DNA of 64,000 nucleotides from positions 2,630,001 through 2,694,000 of the forward strand of contig JAOTON010001027.1 of NCBI GenBank assembly GCA_034440635.1, in the 5' to 3' direction. Origin of the DNA: Lepas anatifera. Lineage: Eukaryota > Arthropoda > Thecostraca > Lepadidae. The translations under genes were made by a program, and so were the position numbers. The notes below the pieces were generated by a model. It did no database searches, had not been told where the DNA came from, and was given only the letters and a program-made list of their open reading frames with translations. Positions 11,316 through 21,576 of the stretch are shown here, piece by piece; positions within the stretch are counted from its first letter, which is position 1, and each line of letters starts with the position of its first letter.

Positions 11316-11423
11316 AGACGCGACGCCGGCCACCACCACGAGAGGACCACCCGGTGCCGCTACTTAAATACGTCATGTGCTGCTCCGCGACGCCACTCAC
11401 ACTCCAACCCGGGTGCGGGAAGC

Positions 11424-11597
11424 ATGTCCCTAACCAATATCCTACTAACCTGGCTTTCAACTATCTTGTTCAAAACGCTTGCTGTGAAGTATGAATTTAA
11501 AAACAGAGGTTGCTACATTTCTGCGTTCTTGTCTGACACGTCAGCATTATTAAATGGATCAAATATTTTTCCCATCAATATCTTTGACGAATGTTAA
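11424..11597 (+). CDS. Possible small ORF downstream of candidate promoter
   Basis: A 57-codon frame starts ATG at 11424 in the context GCGGGAAGCATG, about 110 bases after the candidate initiator at 11310. The N-terminus (MSLTNILLTWLSTILFKTLA) is hydrophobic and signal-peptide-like. The rest has no recognised domain and ends in an ordinary stop. Support is only the promoter-like context and start position. Composition of the second half is AT-rich like the surrounding non-coding DNA, so a chance frame is quite possible. Confidence 0.18.
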   Translation: MSLTNILLTWLSTILFKTLAVKYEFKNRGCYISAFLSDTSALLNGSNIFPINIFDEC

Positions 11598-11599
11598 CC

Positions 11600-12503
11600 A
11601 GCTTTCGTCCCGTATAATACCCCCAAAAATAATCAAAAAATGACAATGTTCTAAAATGGGGCATTCTAGGCTAAAAGCTCACACCACTGAGGAGGAAACT
11701 CAGCGTGGTAATATGTACGAATATATTTTCAAACTGGCAATGATAATATTTTTTATCAAAATACCTTGAACATAGTTGCAGTTAAATTTTTATTCTGAAG
11801 ATACATTGGGCATACATTAGAGGTCACTAGGCGCCAATCGGTTAAACGAGATCTGTTTTTAAAAGCAAACATACCGACATACGTGATCATTGCATTCGTA
11901 TAACCTCTTTCCTTTCGCCAAAAAAGTTCCTGCTGCAGTCTTCATTTCCTATTCAATGTTCTTCGGGTATATTCACGAACACTTCCGTTTTTGCTATCAG
12001 GTCTGTGCAGCATAACAATACACCTTGATGGTCCCAGCTCTGAGCTTCTAGACTGGCCTAAACTGGTCTAAATTTCCACGCGTTTGTTTGGGGCTGTAGT
12101 GCTTTACCCGTCCATCGCCCTAAGTAAAAAATCATCTACATGCATCGCTAAACTTCAACAATCACATGAACCAATTACCCGAATACCCGAGGTGTGCATT
12201 AACATGGCTGAAACTCGAATGCTTGAAGTCAAAAGGTGCTGTTAAAAGGCACGGCACTTCACGTTATACACGACCACCCATGCCTCGAGAAAAAGGCGAA
12301 ACACAAATATTTACACATGGTTACACCTTACCATGATGTGTGAACAACGGTATCATCGACGATACTGGGTGTTCACAGAACAGACGTATTTCAACCTAAG
12401 ATAATACTAAACAGTCACTTCAGCAGCTCAAATGGCATCTTGTATTGTCCCAAAACAGCCACTCCAGCTTCCCGCCAAACACTTGGCCCACCTGTGAGAC
12501 ACA
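11600..12503. other. Non-coding stretch 3' of the DUF7869-like gene
   Basis: Downstream flank (minus-strand sense) of the gene ending at 12504. No repeat shared with the window. Possible 3' UTR but no clear polyadenylation signal was pinned down. Confidence 0.4.
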
Positions 12504-13951
12504 TTACTCACTTTCGTCGGGGTGGAACTCCGGTGCATCATCCTGCTCACCATCGTGTGGTAAGTTGTTGAAGTAGTCATGGTAAATGGGCCCGATGTAG
12601 GGAAGAAGGCTGATGATGTCCCTATACTTCACTTCTTTCAGCTTTAAACCCTTTGGGTAGGCTGGCTGGAGAGACACTGACGAGTCAGTGTCTACCTGTT
12701 CTTTTTTTAAAAATCTACAGTCTTTGGTGCATGATTCACACTTTGGCTGGTCTTGTATAGCATAGTGTTGTCTTTTGCGTTTACTTGGTACCACTTGAGT
12801 TTCAACCACGAGAAGGGCTCTCCCTCGGTGTTTTTGTGCCGAATTGTTAGGTTTCGACACAGAGCGGTCATATCCAACATCTTCCCTTCCATTCGAATGA
12901 CTTGGAAGGGCTTTTTTTGGGCGGGCCTGCTCTATCAGGCTGACCCACTCCTCTGGGCTGTGAACCCCAGCGCGCCGCTTCTTCGCCTTCTCTATGAGGC
13001 CGAAATCTCTGTCGTTGGGGAGGTATGAGTGCCCCGACTCCATGAATGTGTGCTCCCATGTTTTTAGGTTTTTTGTTTTGCACAGGTGCATCATGGTTGC
13101 TACGATAATTCGGTTCCGGTTCTGTCCGCCACATGCGTCACTGAAAGTGGAAAGGGTGGTGACTCCATTGAGGTTTTGTGTGTCCAGGAAGGTTGAGATT
13201 GATGATGCTACTTCATTGGCGCCACGCTTCGCCTCTACCTCTGTCCATACACACATGTAGCCCTTGTTGTTATGTAAAGTGTGGATCCCGAGGTTGTATA
13301 TCCACATCTGACGCTTGTAGAATGCCACAGATGTTTGCATGTATAGCAGGGGCTGGGTCTTCTCTAAATCAAATGTGAAAACCATACGACTTGTATCTTC
13401 TTTTGCTCTTGCCGTAGCGACCTCCATTGCTTCTCTCGCAGCGTTTGCTCTCTCCTGATGGTTTTCCCATTCAAGCTGCGCTTCGCTTTTTTCTTCGTTG
13501 GCAACTGAGAGAGGAGTACTAGTTGAAGGCGTCACAAGGGACATGTCAGCCTTGGGGACGTAGAATCCGACATCATACTGACTGAATATGGTCCTAAATG
13601 CTCTCTCCGTCACTCTCTCTTGTTTCTTCAGTGTCATCTGGTCGCTATACGCACTATACAGCTTCCTTATGTTCAGTTCTGAGCTGAAGTACACCTTCTC
13701 ACTGCTTGTGTAATGGCTTTTGTACTTTGGAAAGCCATCGAGAAATTTCATAACTCGCTCCTTGGCTTGAGCTGGCAGCTTGTTGATTGGACTGTGCTTT
13801 CCGCGTTTGTCAGGAGAGATAAATCCCCACCGAGACTTCTTTTTCAAACAGTAGGCGAGTCTGCCATCGGAAATATCCAGTGTATTCAGGAAAACATGCC
13901 GACAAACCTGGACATCACCCAATACAAATTTCCGACTCTCTGTCTTTTTTT
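12504..13951 (-). CDS. DUF7869-type transposase-like protein, C-terminal frame
   Basis: A frame of roughly 480 codons without stops. It opens with QVCRHVFLNTLDIS, then a basic FPKYKSHYTSSEKVYFSSEL block, and an RNase-H-like core in which three acidic positions line up: FTFDLEKTQPLL (first Asp), FSDACGGQNRN (second Asp with the GGQN motif) and the GHSYLPNDRDFGLIE block (third). This order is typical of a family I believe is catalogued as DUF7869, common in arthropods and probably transposon-derived. A low-complexity alanine/glutamate-rich helix precedes the core and a short acidic tail ends it. Its N-terminal half lies in another frame (13951-14608), and the shift falls in a run of seven A (T on plus) at 13945-13951. 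Long intact frames argue for recent activity or selection. Confidence 0.75.
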
Positions 13952-14608
13952 AGGCTTTCCGACGCCTTTGCCGACAGGACACCGCTTCACAGCTTGAACA
14001 ATGAACTGGCTTTGGGCCTGCCAGCTTTTTGTTGCCCAAAACCGATCAAAGGTTTTCTGCCGCTGCGATCTCGGGTACACTGACCCGCATTTGTAGGAGC
14101 ACTTGCACTCGACGTATTTCATTTTCTTTCCCCTTCTCCAGGTGCCGCTCCTTGAAGGATATGCAAGACCTGAGTCTCTTCGCTCCTTGGCCATACTTCT
14201 GTGGTCATGAGCGTTTCTCTTGCGAGGGATGGGCTGGTTTTCAGCTTCCCCCAAGCCGAAAACCATGGAACTGTTGCCGCTTTTGGAGCTTGACCCCGAC
14301 GCCTGAGTTGGATTTGTTTGGACTGAGTCCTCCATTCCAGCAGCATCCTTTCTACAGGTACTGGCATCATAGTCATGTCCACTTTGTGTCATATGACCCA
14401 CTCTCAAAGGGTTTTCTTTAGAGGATACTTGAATCGGGGGTGGGGCTTCATTCATTTCTTCAGTTACATCATCCCCATCGCTGAATGATGAGCCGATGGT
14501 TTCCCCTTCACAACAAGCAGGCAAATCGATCGTGGTGGACGAAGGATGACTGGAGCCTGCTGGTGCTGCTTCGTCCATCGCGAGCCTGCGACGCACTTTC
14601 CTCGGAAC
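13952..14608 (-). CDS. DUF7869-type protein, N-terminal exon
   Basis: Minus-strand exon starting after a good acceptor (TTTTTCCTTTTTCAG, AG at 14609-14610) with coding VPRKVRRRLAMDEA, so an earlier exon is implied. The first 110 residues are Ser/Pro-rich and probably disordered. A basic RRGKKMKYVECKCSYKCG segment with paired cysteines, then RSQRQKTFDRFWATKSWQAQ and VKRCPVGKGVGKPKK, matches the usual N-terminal half of these proteins. Reading stays open past the A-run but ends 22 codons later (13886), whereas the shifted frame continues the family sequence, so I place the junction at 13945-13951. One base in the A-run, a programmed shift or a disabling mutation would each explain it. Confidence 0.65.
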
Positions 14609-14735
14609 TGAAAAAGGAAAAAATAATTTTGTTAGTAAAAAGAAAGATAGGCTTTAAAAGCTTTTGGAGGGATAAGCCGGTAGTTACGGTGTTTTGGGAC
14701 CATTGCAATCATATTATCCCTATCATATAACCCTA

Positions 14736-14925
14736 GCCGCCCCGGTAGCTCAGTTGGTAGAGCGTTGGGCTGCAGTCTGCTGCTCAGAATCATACAGTGG
14801 CAGTGTGTGTGAAGGCTTGGGATCGGTTCCCCTGAGACGCTCTGGTGCTCAATATTTGCCCGACGTAGATCGTCTGGCAACCGACTGGTGAGAGAGTGAC
14901 GTGAGCGGGGTGGCTCACCCTGTGA
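14736..14925 (+). mobile_element. tRNA-derived SINE (SINE1), copy a
   Basis: Starts GCCGCCCCGGTAGCTCAG with a near-perfect tRNA A box (TAGCTCAGTTGGTAGAGCG) and a weaker B box (GGATCGGTTCCCCTGA) further down than in a real tRNA. It matches 28468-28660 closely (shared ACTGGTGAGAG...GAGCGGGG), but lacks that copy's 3' part. It lies immediately upstream of the DUF7869 gene's N-terminal exon, in its presumed intron. Confidence 0.8.
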
Positions 14926-14929
14926 TACC

Positions 14930-16055
14930 ATCCATAAATTTTCATTTTGCCTATTTTTAACACTAATATAGAGATCTGGAAGTCGATTTCGCCTATTAAT
15001 CGCGTCTGATATAGCACGAGTCGTACCCCCCATATGTATCCAATGTTCCCAGATGGGAACATAGTTTTTTGTGTTTACAATTTCTTACAGAAAAACCAGT
15101 GCCAGATAAACTTACACTCAGGGGGTCCAATAACCATAGACACAATAGATGAAATCCAAAATAGATAGGTGCTTATATGCTCGGTTCTAAATGGGTTGAG
15201 AAAATAAGGAGTTCTTAGGAAAACAAATTAATAAGCAAGTTGGGAGCAATAATCGAGAAAAAATACGTTGGGTGAAATTATATTTAGAAGATCGTCATGT
15301 TCTTAGTTTTTCCTGAAAGGCAAACATCATTAGCATTAATTTGTTCTAGATTGTCAGGTTCGAATTTGTCATTCGAAGCAGCCTGATATGTTTAATTTCC
15401 TTTTCTCTTAGGTATTTCTGGTCTCTGAATTCCAATTAAGTACAAAAAACACCACCAAAATGTATTCCGCACCCAAAATATGGTCATATTTAAGACAAAA
15501 CGCTATAAGGAAGGATATATTTGGCCAAGGTCCCTAGAGGCCATGTAAGGCTAGGGAAGGTCAGCAAAGGCTGCCAAAGACGTTCAAGGTGCTCCTGTAA
15601 TATCAACGGAACATAATCGTGTCAATTCAATGTATATGGAAACAGAAGAACGGTGATAGTTTCCGGCGTTCACGTGAAAACGCGCCCTGACGTCAAAATG
15701 TCCGATGCAAGCTTTCAGGAAAAAGTCATAGCTTCGTGAACTGAAAATTCAGATAAAATTTATTTTTGCAAAACACGCGCAATGAATGTCCCAAAGCCGA
15801 TGCAAAGTATCACGATCAGAACTGCAGAATCGTTTCTAGCAATATTCTAAAAACCGAGGTGATGAGGTTGGAACAACCCTATCCCCCTAGGAGCTGTAGC
15901 AAGGGTTAAGACAAGCCTGTCACTTATGAATAGTCTTAAGAAACTTATCACAAATGAACGGCTTCGATTAATGCCAATTTGGATAAAAAGGCGGGAAATT
16001 GTACTATATGCATTCCTAAGCCATTTGTGCCACATGTTCCCATTGGGGAACATGA
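14930..16055. repeat. About 1.1-kb segment between two GTTCCC palindromes
   Basis: ATGTTCCCAGATGGGAACAT (15043-15062) and a CATGTTCCC...GGGAACATG hairpin (16033-16054) are short palindromes with nearly the same arms. The left flank (14935-15030, with AGATCTGGAAGTCGATTT and ATAGCACG) is repeated at 17360-17460. This looks like an unclassified repeat, perhaps with palindromic ends. No coding potential is visible inside. Confidence 0.4.
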
Positions 16056-16490
16056 GATTTTCAAGGTACAGCTCACTAAATACTTATTTGGGGCGCGTGG
16101 AATAAACTTAACAGAACGAAAAGGCTTGAGAGAAAATTTAGCAACCTTAATATGCCAGATTTCTTGTATTCCAAATAAGCGTTACATTTTTTAAAATGAA
16201 GCGTTTTTTATATCTGACCACATCGAGGAAAATTCTGCCTGAAGTCGAAATTTTTGCCTGTTTCCAAAATCCTTTCAAGTGAAGATTTAGAAATACCCCA
16301 TGACCTAACGGTACAAAACACGACGAAGGTTCCAAGCCACATCCATGCCCATTCCCTTATCTTTTCCCTCTTCCCTCAGCCCCCCCCCCCTGCATCCCCA
16401 TATTAACCTCTCAGGTTTTGGTATTTTCATGATTACCGCCAACACATCGTGACCTGGTGTATGTGCATTGTGCATCGATGTCGTCTATTT
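16056..16490. other. Non-coding stretch, nothing recognised
   Basis: No exon or shared repeat; contains a C-run at 16380-16390. Confidence 0.4.
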
Positions 16491-16498
16491 GCGTTGCC

Positions 16499-16647
16499 CA
16501 GTAGCAAATACAAGGGGCTAGGGCGCTCGCCCCCACAATGTCCGAATGCGTATAGCAAATGTATAGCTGGAGACTGCTCGAGGTCATAGCAAGGAAGACT
16601 TGGGTCCCCTAGCCCCCCTCCCAAATTAATTCCCGGATCCGCCACTG
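16499..16647. mobile_element. Small hAT-type MITE with 8-bp target duplication
   Basis: The 149-bp element runs from CAGTAGCAAATACAAGG to CCCGGATCCGCCACTG. It is flanked by identical GCGTTGCC at 16491-16498 and 16648-16655. An 8-bp duplication with CA(G)..(C)TG ends is the hAT signature. The interior is C/G-run-rich and non-coding. Confidence 0.8.
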
Positions 16648-17193
16648 GCGTTGCCTCTCTTGTGACACTGAACTGCAAGCAAAGTGTCAAAGCATGAATA
16701 AAGGACCAGTTTGTCGATATTTTGATTCAATGGGGTCTATCTCCCTACTAAGGCAGGGCATGTAAGAGAAGAGCTACATGTTTCCATAGTTGAAAACCAT
16801 GCCCCGAAACACAGTTCAACAAATCAAACGTCATGTTCAATCCGGTAATACGGAGAAACGTCCCGTTGGAAGCAAGACCATCAGAGGTTGTTCCCTGTTC
16901 GAGAAACAGAACAGAGTGCTGCTTCTTTTTGGTGTTGTGCTCACCAATCTGAGCATCTTACTATAAATGAGAGGATAGTCCCGTATTTTGGGGAGCACTC
17001 CATAAATATGTTCATGAATGGGAGGTCAATACGTTTTGGAATCAACCTCTGGCGACCCACATCCTTAGATGTCTATCCGTACTGTGTACCAATTCATGCA
17101 GACAAGAACAATGGGCAGAACAGCATGTATTCATATGGTATTCAGTCACCCACGATCTCAATTTTTGAAGTTATGTGTGGTGTAGGTTTTAAA

Positions 17194-17350
17194 CAGAGGC
17201 GGATCTAGGTGGAACGTTTTTGGGGCATTCCCGGTCAAATTCCTGGTGAAAAATATTTTTAATTGACAAAAAAATAAAAACATAAAAGAGACTAAAATTT
17301 CATGATATTAGGAAGAAGTAAGCCGGATGCCCCCCCTGGATCTGCCCTTG
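17194..17350. mobile_element. Small hAT-like MITE candidate
   Basis: CAGAGGCGGATCTAGG at the left and CCTGGATCTGCCCTTG at the right are imperfect inverted ends of a 157-bp non-coding segment with internal GGGGCATTCC / GATGCCCCCC. Flanking duplication is not recognisable, so it is older or chance. Confidence 0.5.
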
Positions 17351-17359
17351 TGATATCTT

Positions 17360-17460
17360 CGATATATTTTCATCATGGCTCATTTCTAACACTCATGTAG
17401 AAATCTGGAAGTCGTTTTGACCAATTTATTTCGTCGGCATAGCACGTTTTGACCAAAGAT
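17360..17460 (+). repeat. Second copy of the 14935-15030 repeat
   Basis: Shared blocks include TCTAACACTCATGTAGAAAT-type sequence, ATCTGGAAGTCG and ATAGCACG in the same order as at 14950-15020. About 100 bases, moderately diverged. Confidence 0.5.
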
Positions 17461-17754
17461 TCTTAACGAGCGGGACTAAAGCAATTTTAAGGGCATTATT
17501 AGTTTTGTCTCATCGTGACAAATCGAATGGTGTATAATATTACTATGCTAGTCAATTTTTTAGATTGACCTGGTCCTGGATCAGGTTAAGGTCACATGGT
17601 GACCTGGAGGGGTCATGCTGCACATCAATTGACTTCCTGTGACAAAACACACACAATTGAAGAAAAATGGAAGCTCTATCTAAATTCAGTACCAAATTAT
17701 TGACAAAATAATCAGCCCTGGAGGCAATGTGTTAGCCCCTCACCAGTGTGAGGG

Positions 17755-18555
17755 TTAACACGCGCATAGACGGGGGTCTGAGCCACCTTCGCTTTGACGG
17801 GGGGCGGGTACCCGCCCCCCCTAAGATCTCGAGAACCATGGTAGGTAGCGAAAAACGGTAAACGGCGTTGGGCTGCTCATCGACTTCTCCATCGAAAACA
17901 TTTGAACCATTTTTTGGTCAGGTCACATTTAAGGTCACGAGAGGTCAAAACATGCCGTCATAGGGATAACATGTAAATTAAGTTTTTCGGCCCTTACATC
18001 TGAACAAGTAAAGATAGAGCAAAACGACTTAAACTATAAGAATCCTCTCAGCAAGCCGAATCGAATGATATATAATTTGACCTTGCTAGGTCAAATCAAA
18101 GATTTGACCTGACCTGAGGTCAGGCCAGGGTCAAATTATATAAAATGCATATCATTATGAACCGCAAAGCCCAGGCGAGTCTAATGGAGCTAAAATAAAC
18201 GCTCTATCACCATCCGTTACTGAGTTATTCCATGAAAACCATTTTTCCCATGTATTTCCAATGGAGAGGTCATGCCTCGTACCTGACCTTAGGTCATCGA
18301 TATCAAAAATACCGGAGCATATTTTAGAGAACTCGGTGGGGCCATTATGTGATATGAGTTTCAATCGGATAAGTTCACCCTGCTCCGACTTATGCTATCT
18401 TAAACTTTTTTTGAGGTCAGGTCACTTGACCTGTACTGGTGACCTGACCTGAGATGACCTAACCTTAAAATTTTCACAGAAGTTGTAAAAATGATGAGGG
18501 AAAAGGTATACCAAGTACGGCGGCGCTACGCGCCGCCGTTTTTCTGCTATCCTAT
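17755..18555 (+). mobile_element. TTAA-family element (subfamily A), lacking right terminus
   Basis: Starts TTAACACGCGCAtaGACGGGG at 17755, with all conserved blocks in order (TGAGCCACCTTCG, AGATCTCGAGAACCA, AGGGATAACATGTAAAT, GGTCATCGATAT) and the perfect GGCGGCGC-TAC-GCGCCGCC hairpin at 18520-18538. The last 50 bases with the terminal repeat are degraded. Confidence 0.88.
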
Positions 18556-18612
18556 TTCGGAAACCATCAGAAATGGATTACGCATGAAAAACTGCAACGG
18601 CTAGTGCTATTC

Positions 18613-18829
18613 TAAACACGCGCATTGATGGGGCAGGGACCCGTCTCCCCTCTCGGGTTTTCCGCAGATGAGCAGAAAACGGCGACACGCAGCGCCACCG
18701 TACTTGGCACACTTTTTTGGTGATCAATTTCGTAAGTGCTGTCAAAATTTTAGGTTCAAGGTCATTAAATTTCTGGTCACTAGGCCAGGTCAAGTGACCT
18801 CACCTAAAAATATTAAAAATGATACATGT
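18613..18829 (-). mobile_element. TTAA-family element, right-end fragment in inverse orientation
   Basis: CTAAACACGCGCATTGATGG starts the inverse of a right terminus. It is followed by the reversed hairpin zone (CGGCGACACGCAGCGCC), the GCACACTTTTTTGGTG block and GGTCAAGTGACCTCACC. With 17755-18555 it forms an imperfect inverted pair around 18585. It is cut at 18830 by another TTAA element. Confidence 0.75.
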
Positions 18830-19122
18830 TTAAAGGGAATGTGGCACCTTGGTTGAATCCTGGAATTTAGTGTAATTAGGCGTAATTTTAGTCGAAAATA
18901 ATGAAACCACTCATGATTTCTCTGAAAAATGTAAAAAAGCTCAATATTTTGGTTTTTTAAAATACTACTCTAGAAAAAGAAACCAATGTCTGCCTGTGGA
19001 TGATGTCATGATCTGGCAACCACTACCATTACTCGAAACGCTTCGAAGGCTTCGATTGGCTGATGCTGATCGTGACGTCAGCATATGTCGTCATACCAGG
19101 AGAGCACAAAAATTCCCTTTAA
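18830..19122 (+). mobile_element. AGGGAATGTGGCACC MITE, copy b (internally deleted)
   Basis: Runs from TTAA-AGGGAATGTGGCACCTT to ...AATTCCCT-TTAA. It matches 55178-55628 through the GATGATGTCATGATCTG and TGACGTCAGCATATGTCGTC blocks, then jumps to the right end, so about 160 bases are missing. It abuts a TTAA-family-like GCGCATTGAC sequence on its right. Confidence 0.82.
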
Positions 19123-19390
19123 GCGCATTGACAAGGATATGAGCCACCTTCGCATTGAGAGAGGGCGGTTACCCTCACCCCCCCTGCGATCTCGCGAACC
19201 ATGATAGATAAAATAAATAGGCAAAGGGCGTTAAATAGCCCGCCTCAATATCTTCAAAAGATATTGCAACTATATTTTGGTCAGGTCAAAATCAAGGTCA
19301 GCAGAAGTCAAAGTATGTTTTTTTGGGATTTGCCGGATTTGAAACGGCGAGGTGAAGCGCCGCCGTACTTTGCACACCTTTTTAGGTGAA
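19119..19390 (+). mobile_element. TTAA-family element fragment (A-like)
   Basis: TTAAGCGCATTGAC then ATGAGCCACCTTCGCATTGA and CTCGCGAACCATGATAG are the left-end blocks of subfamily A without the CAC after TTAA. It ends with a GCGCCGCCGTACTTTGCACA zone typical of the reversed right end, so it is internally rearranged. Confidence 0.6.
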
Positions 19391-19394
19391 ATCA

Positions 19395-19885
19395 CCTAAA
19401 AAATGTTTGAGTTCGCACAAGTAAAGACTGGGTTAAGTTAGCGATCTTAAACTCATATCACGCAAGTTCCGGGATTTGTTATATTTCTGACCTGAGGTCG
19501 GATATGGAGCATGACCTCTCCATTGTAAATACATGGGAAACGAGAGTCGGTTGAAAAATGGCTCTATTTCTGTAGATGCGGCTTGAAATATCTCCTTATT
19601 CTTCAAATCGTAGTATCCTAGGCCACGTCATAGGGTCATGCTGTAACTAATGACCTTAGAGCTCTGAGAAGTCATATAGAGTTACTAAATCAGGCTTACA
19701 GACTTGGATCAATAGCAATCAATCGCGGGAAATGGCGATTGAACTTTTATTTTGCCACCATTACGTTTGGATCGTCATCGCGAGTCAAATTATCTGCATA
19801 TTGACTAAGCTATGTCAGGTTGTGACCTTGACCTGACATTAGGTCAGGTCATGTTAAAATTGCTGCTTTTTCCTACTGCGCCTCT
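19395..19885 (-). mobile_element. TTAA-family subfamily B interior, inverse orientation
   Basis: TCTACAGAAATAGAGCC-type and ATTTGAAGAATAAGGAG sequences on the minus strand match 20460-20545 on the plus strand. The 19430-19870 segment is therefore an inverted partner of 20150-20640. Both termini are missing. Confidence 0.6.
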
Positions 19886-19916
19886 AAACATCGGCCAACA
19901 CCTACGGCCAACTGGT

Positions 19917-20935
19917 CTAACACCTACCCAAGTGGGCCTCCGGCCCACCTTCCCCCCAGCGGGGGTGTTTGAAACCCCCCTCTAACTCGGCTCCTGCGCG
20001 TGATAGCGAAAAAACGCGGAGAGTGGTGGATAGCCCACGAGACATGATGAAGAAACTATATCAGTAACTTTTTTGCTCAAGTCAATATTGAGGTCATGAC
20101 AGGTCAAAGAAAGTGACATGACAGAGGGTGGTTTTTTAGCTCTGGCATGTGACTGGGTTAAGTTAGAGACACGTTTTTAGGCCTCATTCGATTCCTCTCA
20201 TTAAGACAAATCGAATGATGTATAATATGGCCATGCTAGGTCAAATTGTAAAAATGATCTGACCTAAGGCCAGGTCAAGGTCATGACTTGACCCAGCATA
20301 GTCAATATGCATATTATTAGACTCGGGAGGATGATTGAAACGTTTTGGTGGCAAAATGAAGGCTCTAGCACCATTTCCTGCGAAGTTATTGACCCCAGTC
20401 TGAAAACCTGCATTAGTAACCCTAGATGGCCTCCCAGAGGTCACAGGTCAAAAGTTGCGACCTGAACCTTGGAGATGGGCGAAGATACCACGATTTGAAG
20501 AATAGGAAGGTATTCGAAACCATATCTACAGAAAGAGATCTATTTTCGACCAACTTTCGTTCTTCCAATATATTAGCAATGAAGAGGTCGTGCTCCATAT
20601 CTGACCTCAGGTCACAGGTATAAAAAATCCTGAAACATATTTTGAAACCCCCAGTAGGGCCATTATGTGCTATGAATTTCCGACCGCTAACTCAAACCTG
20701 TTCTTACTTATGGGAGCTCAAACATTTTTTTTTAGGTGAGGTCACTTGACCTCACCTGGTGACCTGACCTGACATGACCCAAACTTAAGATTTGGGGGAA
20801 AGGTGCGTAATTGATCAAGGATAAGCTGTAGTAAAAACGGCGGCGCTCCGCCCCGCTGTTTGTTTACACCATCGGAAAAACCTGAGTGGAGGGTGTTCAA
20901 ACACCCCCCCTCCCCCCAACTGGGGCGAGGGCTAA
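19917..20935 (+). mobile_element. TTAA-family element, subfamily B, full length with CTAA flanks
   Basis: Begins CTAACACCTACCCAAGTGGG and ends ACTGGGGCGAGGGCTAA, with GTGTTTGAAACCCCCC / GGGTGTTCAAACACCC inverted subterminal blocks. Rich in AGGTCA/TGACCT, with a weaker GGCGGCGCTCCGCCCCGC hairpin near the right end. The copy at 52147-53133 aligns along most of its length. Both flanks are CTAA rather than TTAA, consistent with a 4-bp target duplication of a variant site. Confidence 0.82.
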
Positions 20936-21074
20936 TTCCCGAACTATAATCTACGTTTTGCGTGACCTTTACTGACTGACTGAGCATAGGTAAAATAAGG
21001 ATGAACTTCCATGACTGATTCGGTGAAAAAAACTCGTGTGAACACCCGTATAAATATCGTAAAGATGTACTCAC

Positions 21075-21302
21075 CTCCGCCGCTGCATCGTGGTGTTTCC
21101 GGTATGTCGGCACTTGACTGTTTCTCTCTCAACTTCTCAGCACTTCTTTGGGCTTCTGCCTGCCTCCTCCTGTGTTCCCGCTTGCGCGCTTCATCCAATA
21201 TTTTGCGCGCTCGGCACAACATGCTGCTGCTCCTGAGCTCAGTCACACACCGAATGAAACCAAGATCTTTGTAAAATTTGTACAGGAGTGGCATCCAAGT
21301 GT
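21075..21302 (-). CDS. Candidate internal exon of an unidentified gene (antisense in semaphorin intron)
   Basis: 228 bases bounded on the minus strand by ...GGTCAGCAG acceptor (AG at 21303-21304) and G|GTGAGTAC donor (21069-21074). The frame between them encodes TWMPLLYKFYKDLGFIRC, then a highly charged helix (ARKILDEARKREHRRRQAEA) likely to be coiled coil, and a Ser/Pro-rich end. It starts with two bases and ends with one base of split codons, so it is phase-symmetric. The upstream candidate exon at 42117-42346 ends in the matching phase. GC-rich codon third positions differ from the AT-rich surroundings. I do not recognise the protein. Antisense direction to the semaphorin implies a nested gene. 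Confidence 0.5.
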
Positions 21303-21576
21303 CTGCTGACCAGATGTCGGCACTAGCCCCAGAGAAGCTCCCCCTCCGTGTGCTCGGGAGTGTTTGTGTTCCTTCCTGTCAAACTTTCGGCAGGGACTGC
21401 TAAGATAAATGTCTTCTGCGGGAGCAGTCTCTTCGGCTAGTCTGGCCGTGCACAGAAATCCTCTCACCCCAGTCAAATACCTTGTAGCCAGAAGCTCCTA
21501 TCTCATACAGGCTACTTTGGCTCAAGACGGTGGAAAAGACCCCACATAAGCGACTCTGCCCTGAAGCCCCTCAAAT

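Noticed and set aside
14736..14830. A tRNA gene at the GGTAGCTCAGTTGG motif (also at 28468 and 57134)
   Set aside because: The A box is good, but acceptor and anticodon arms do not fold and the B box is displaced or degenerate; these are SINE heads.
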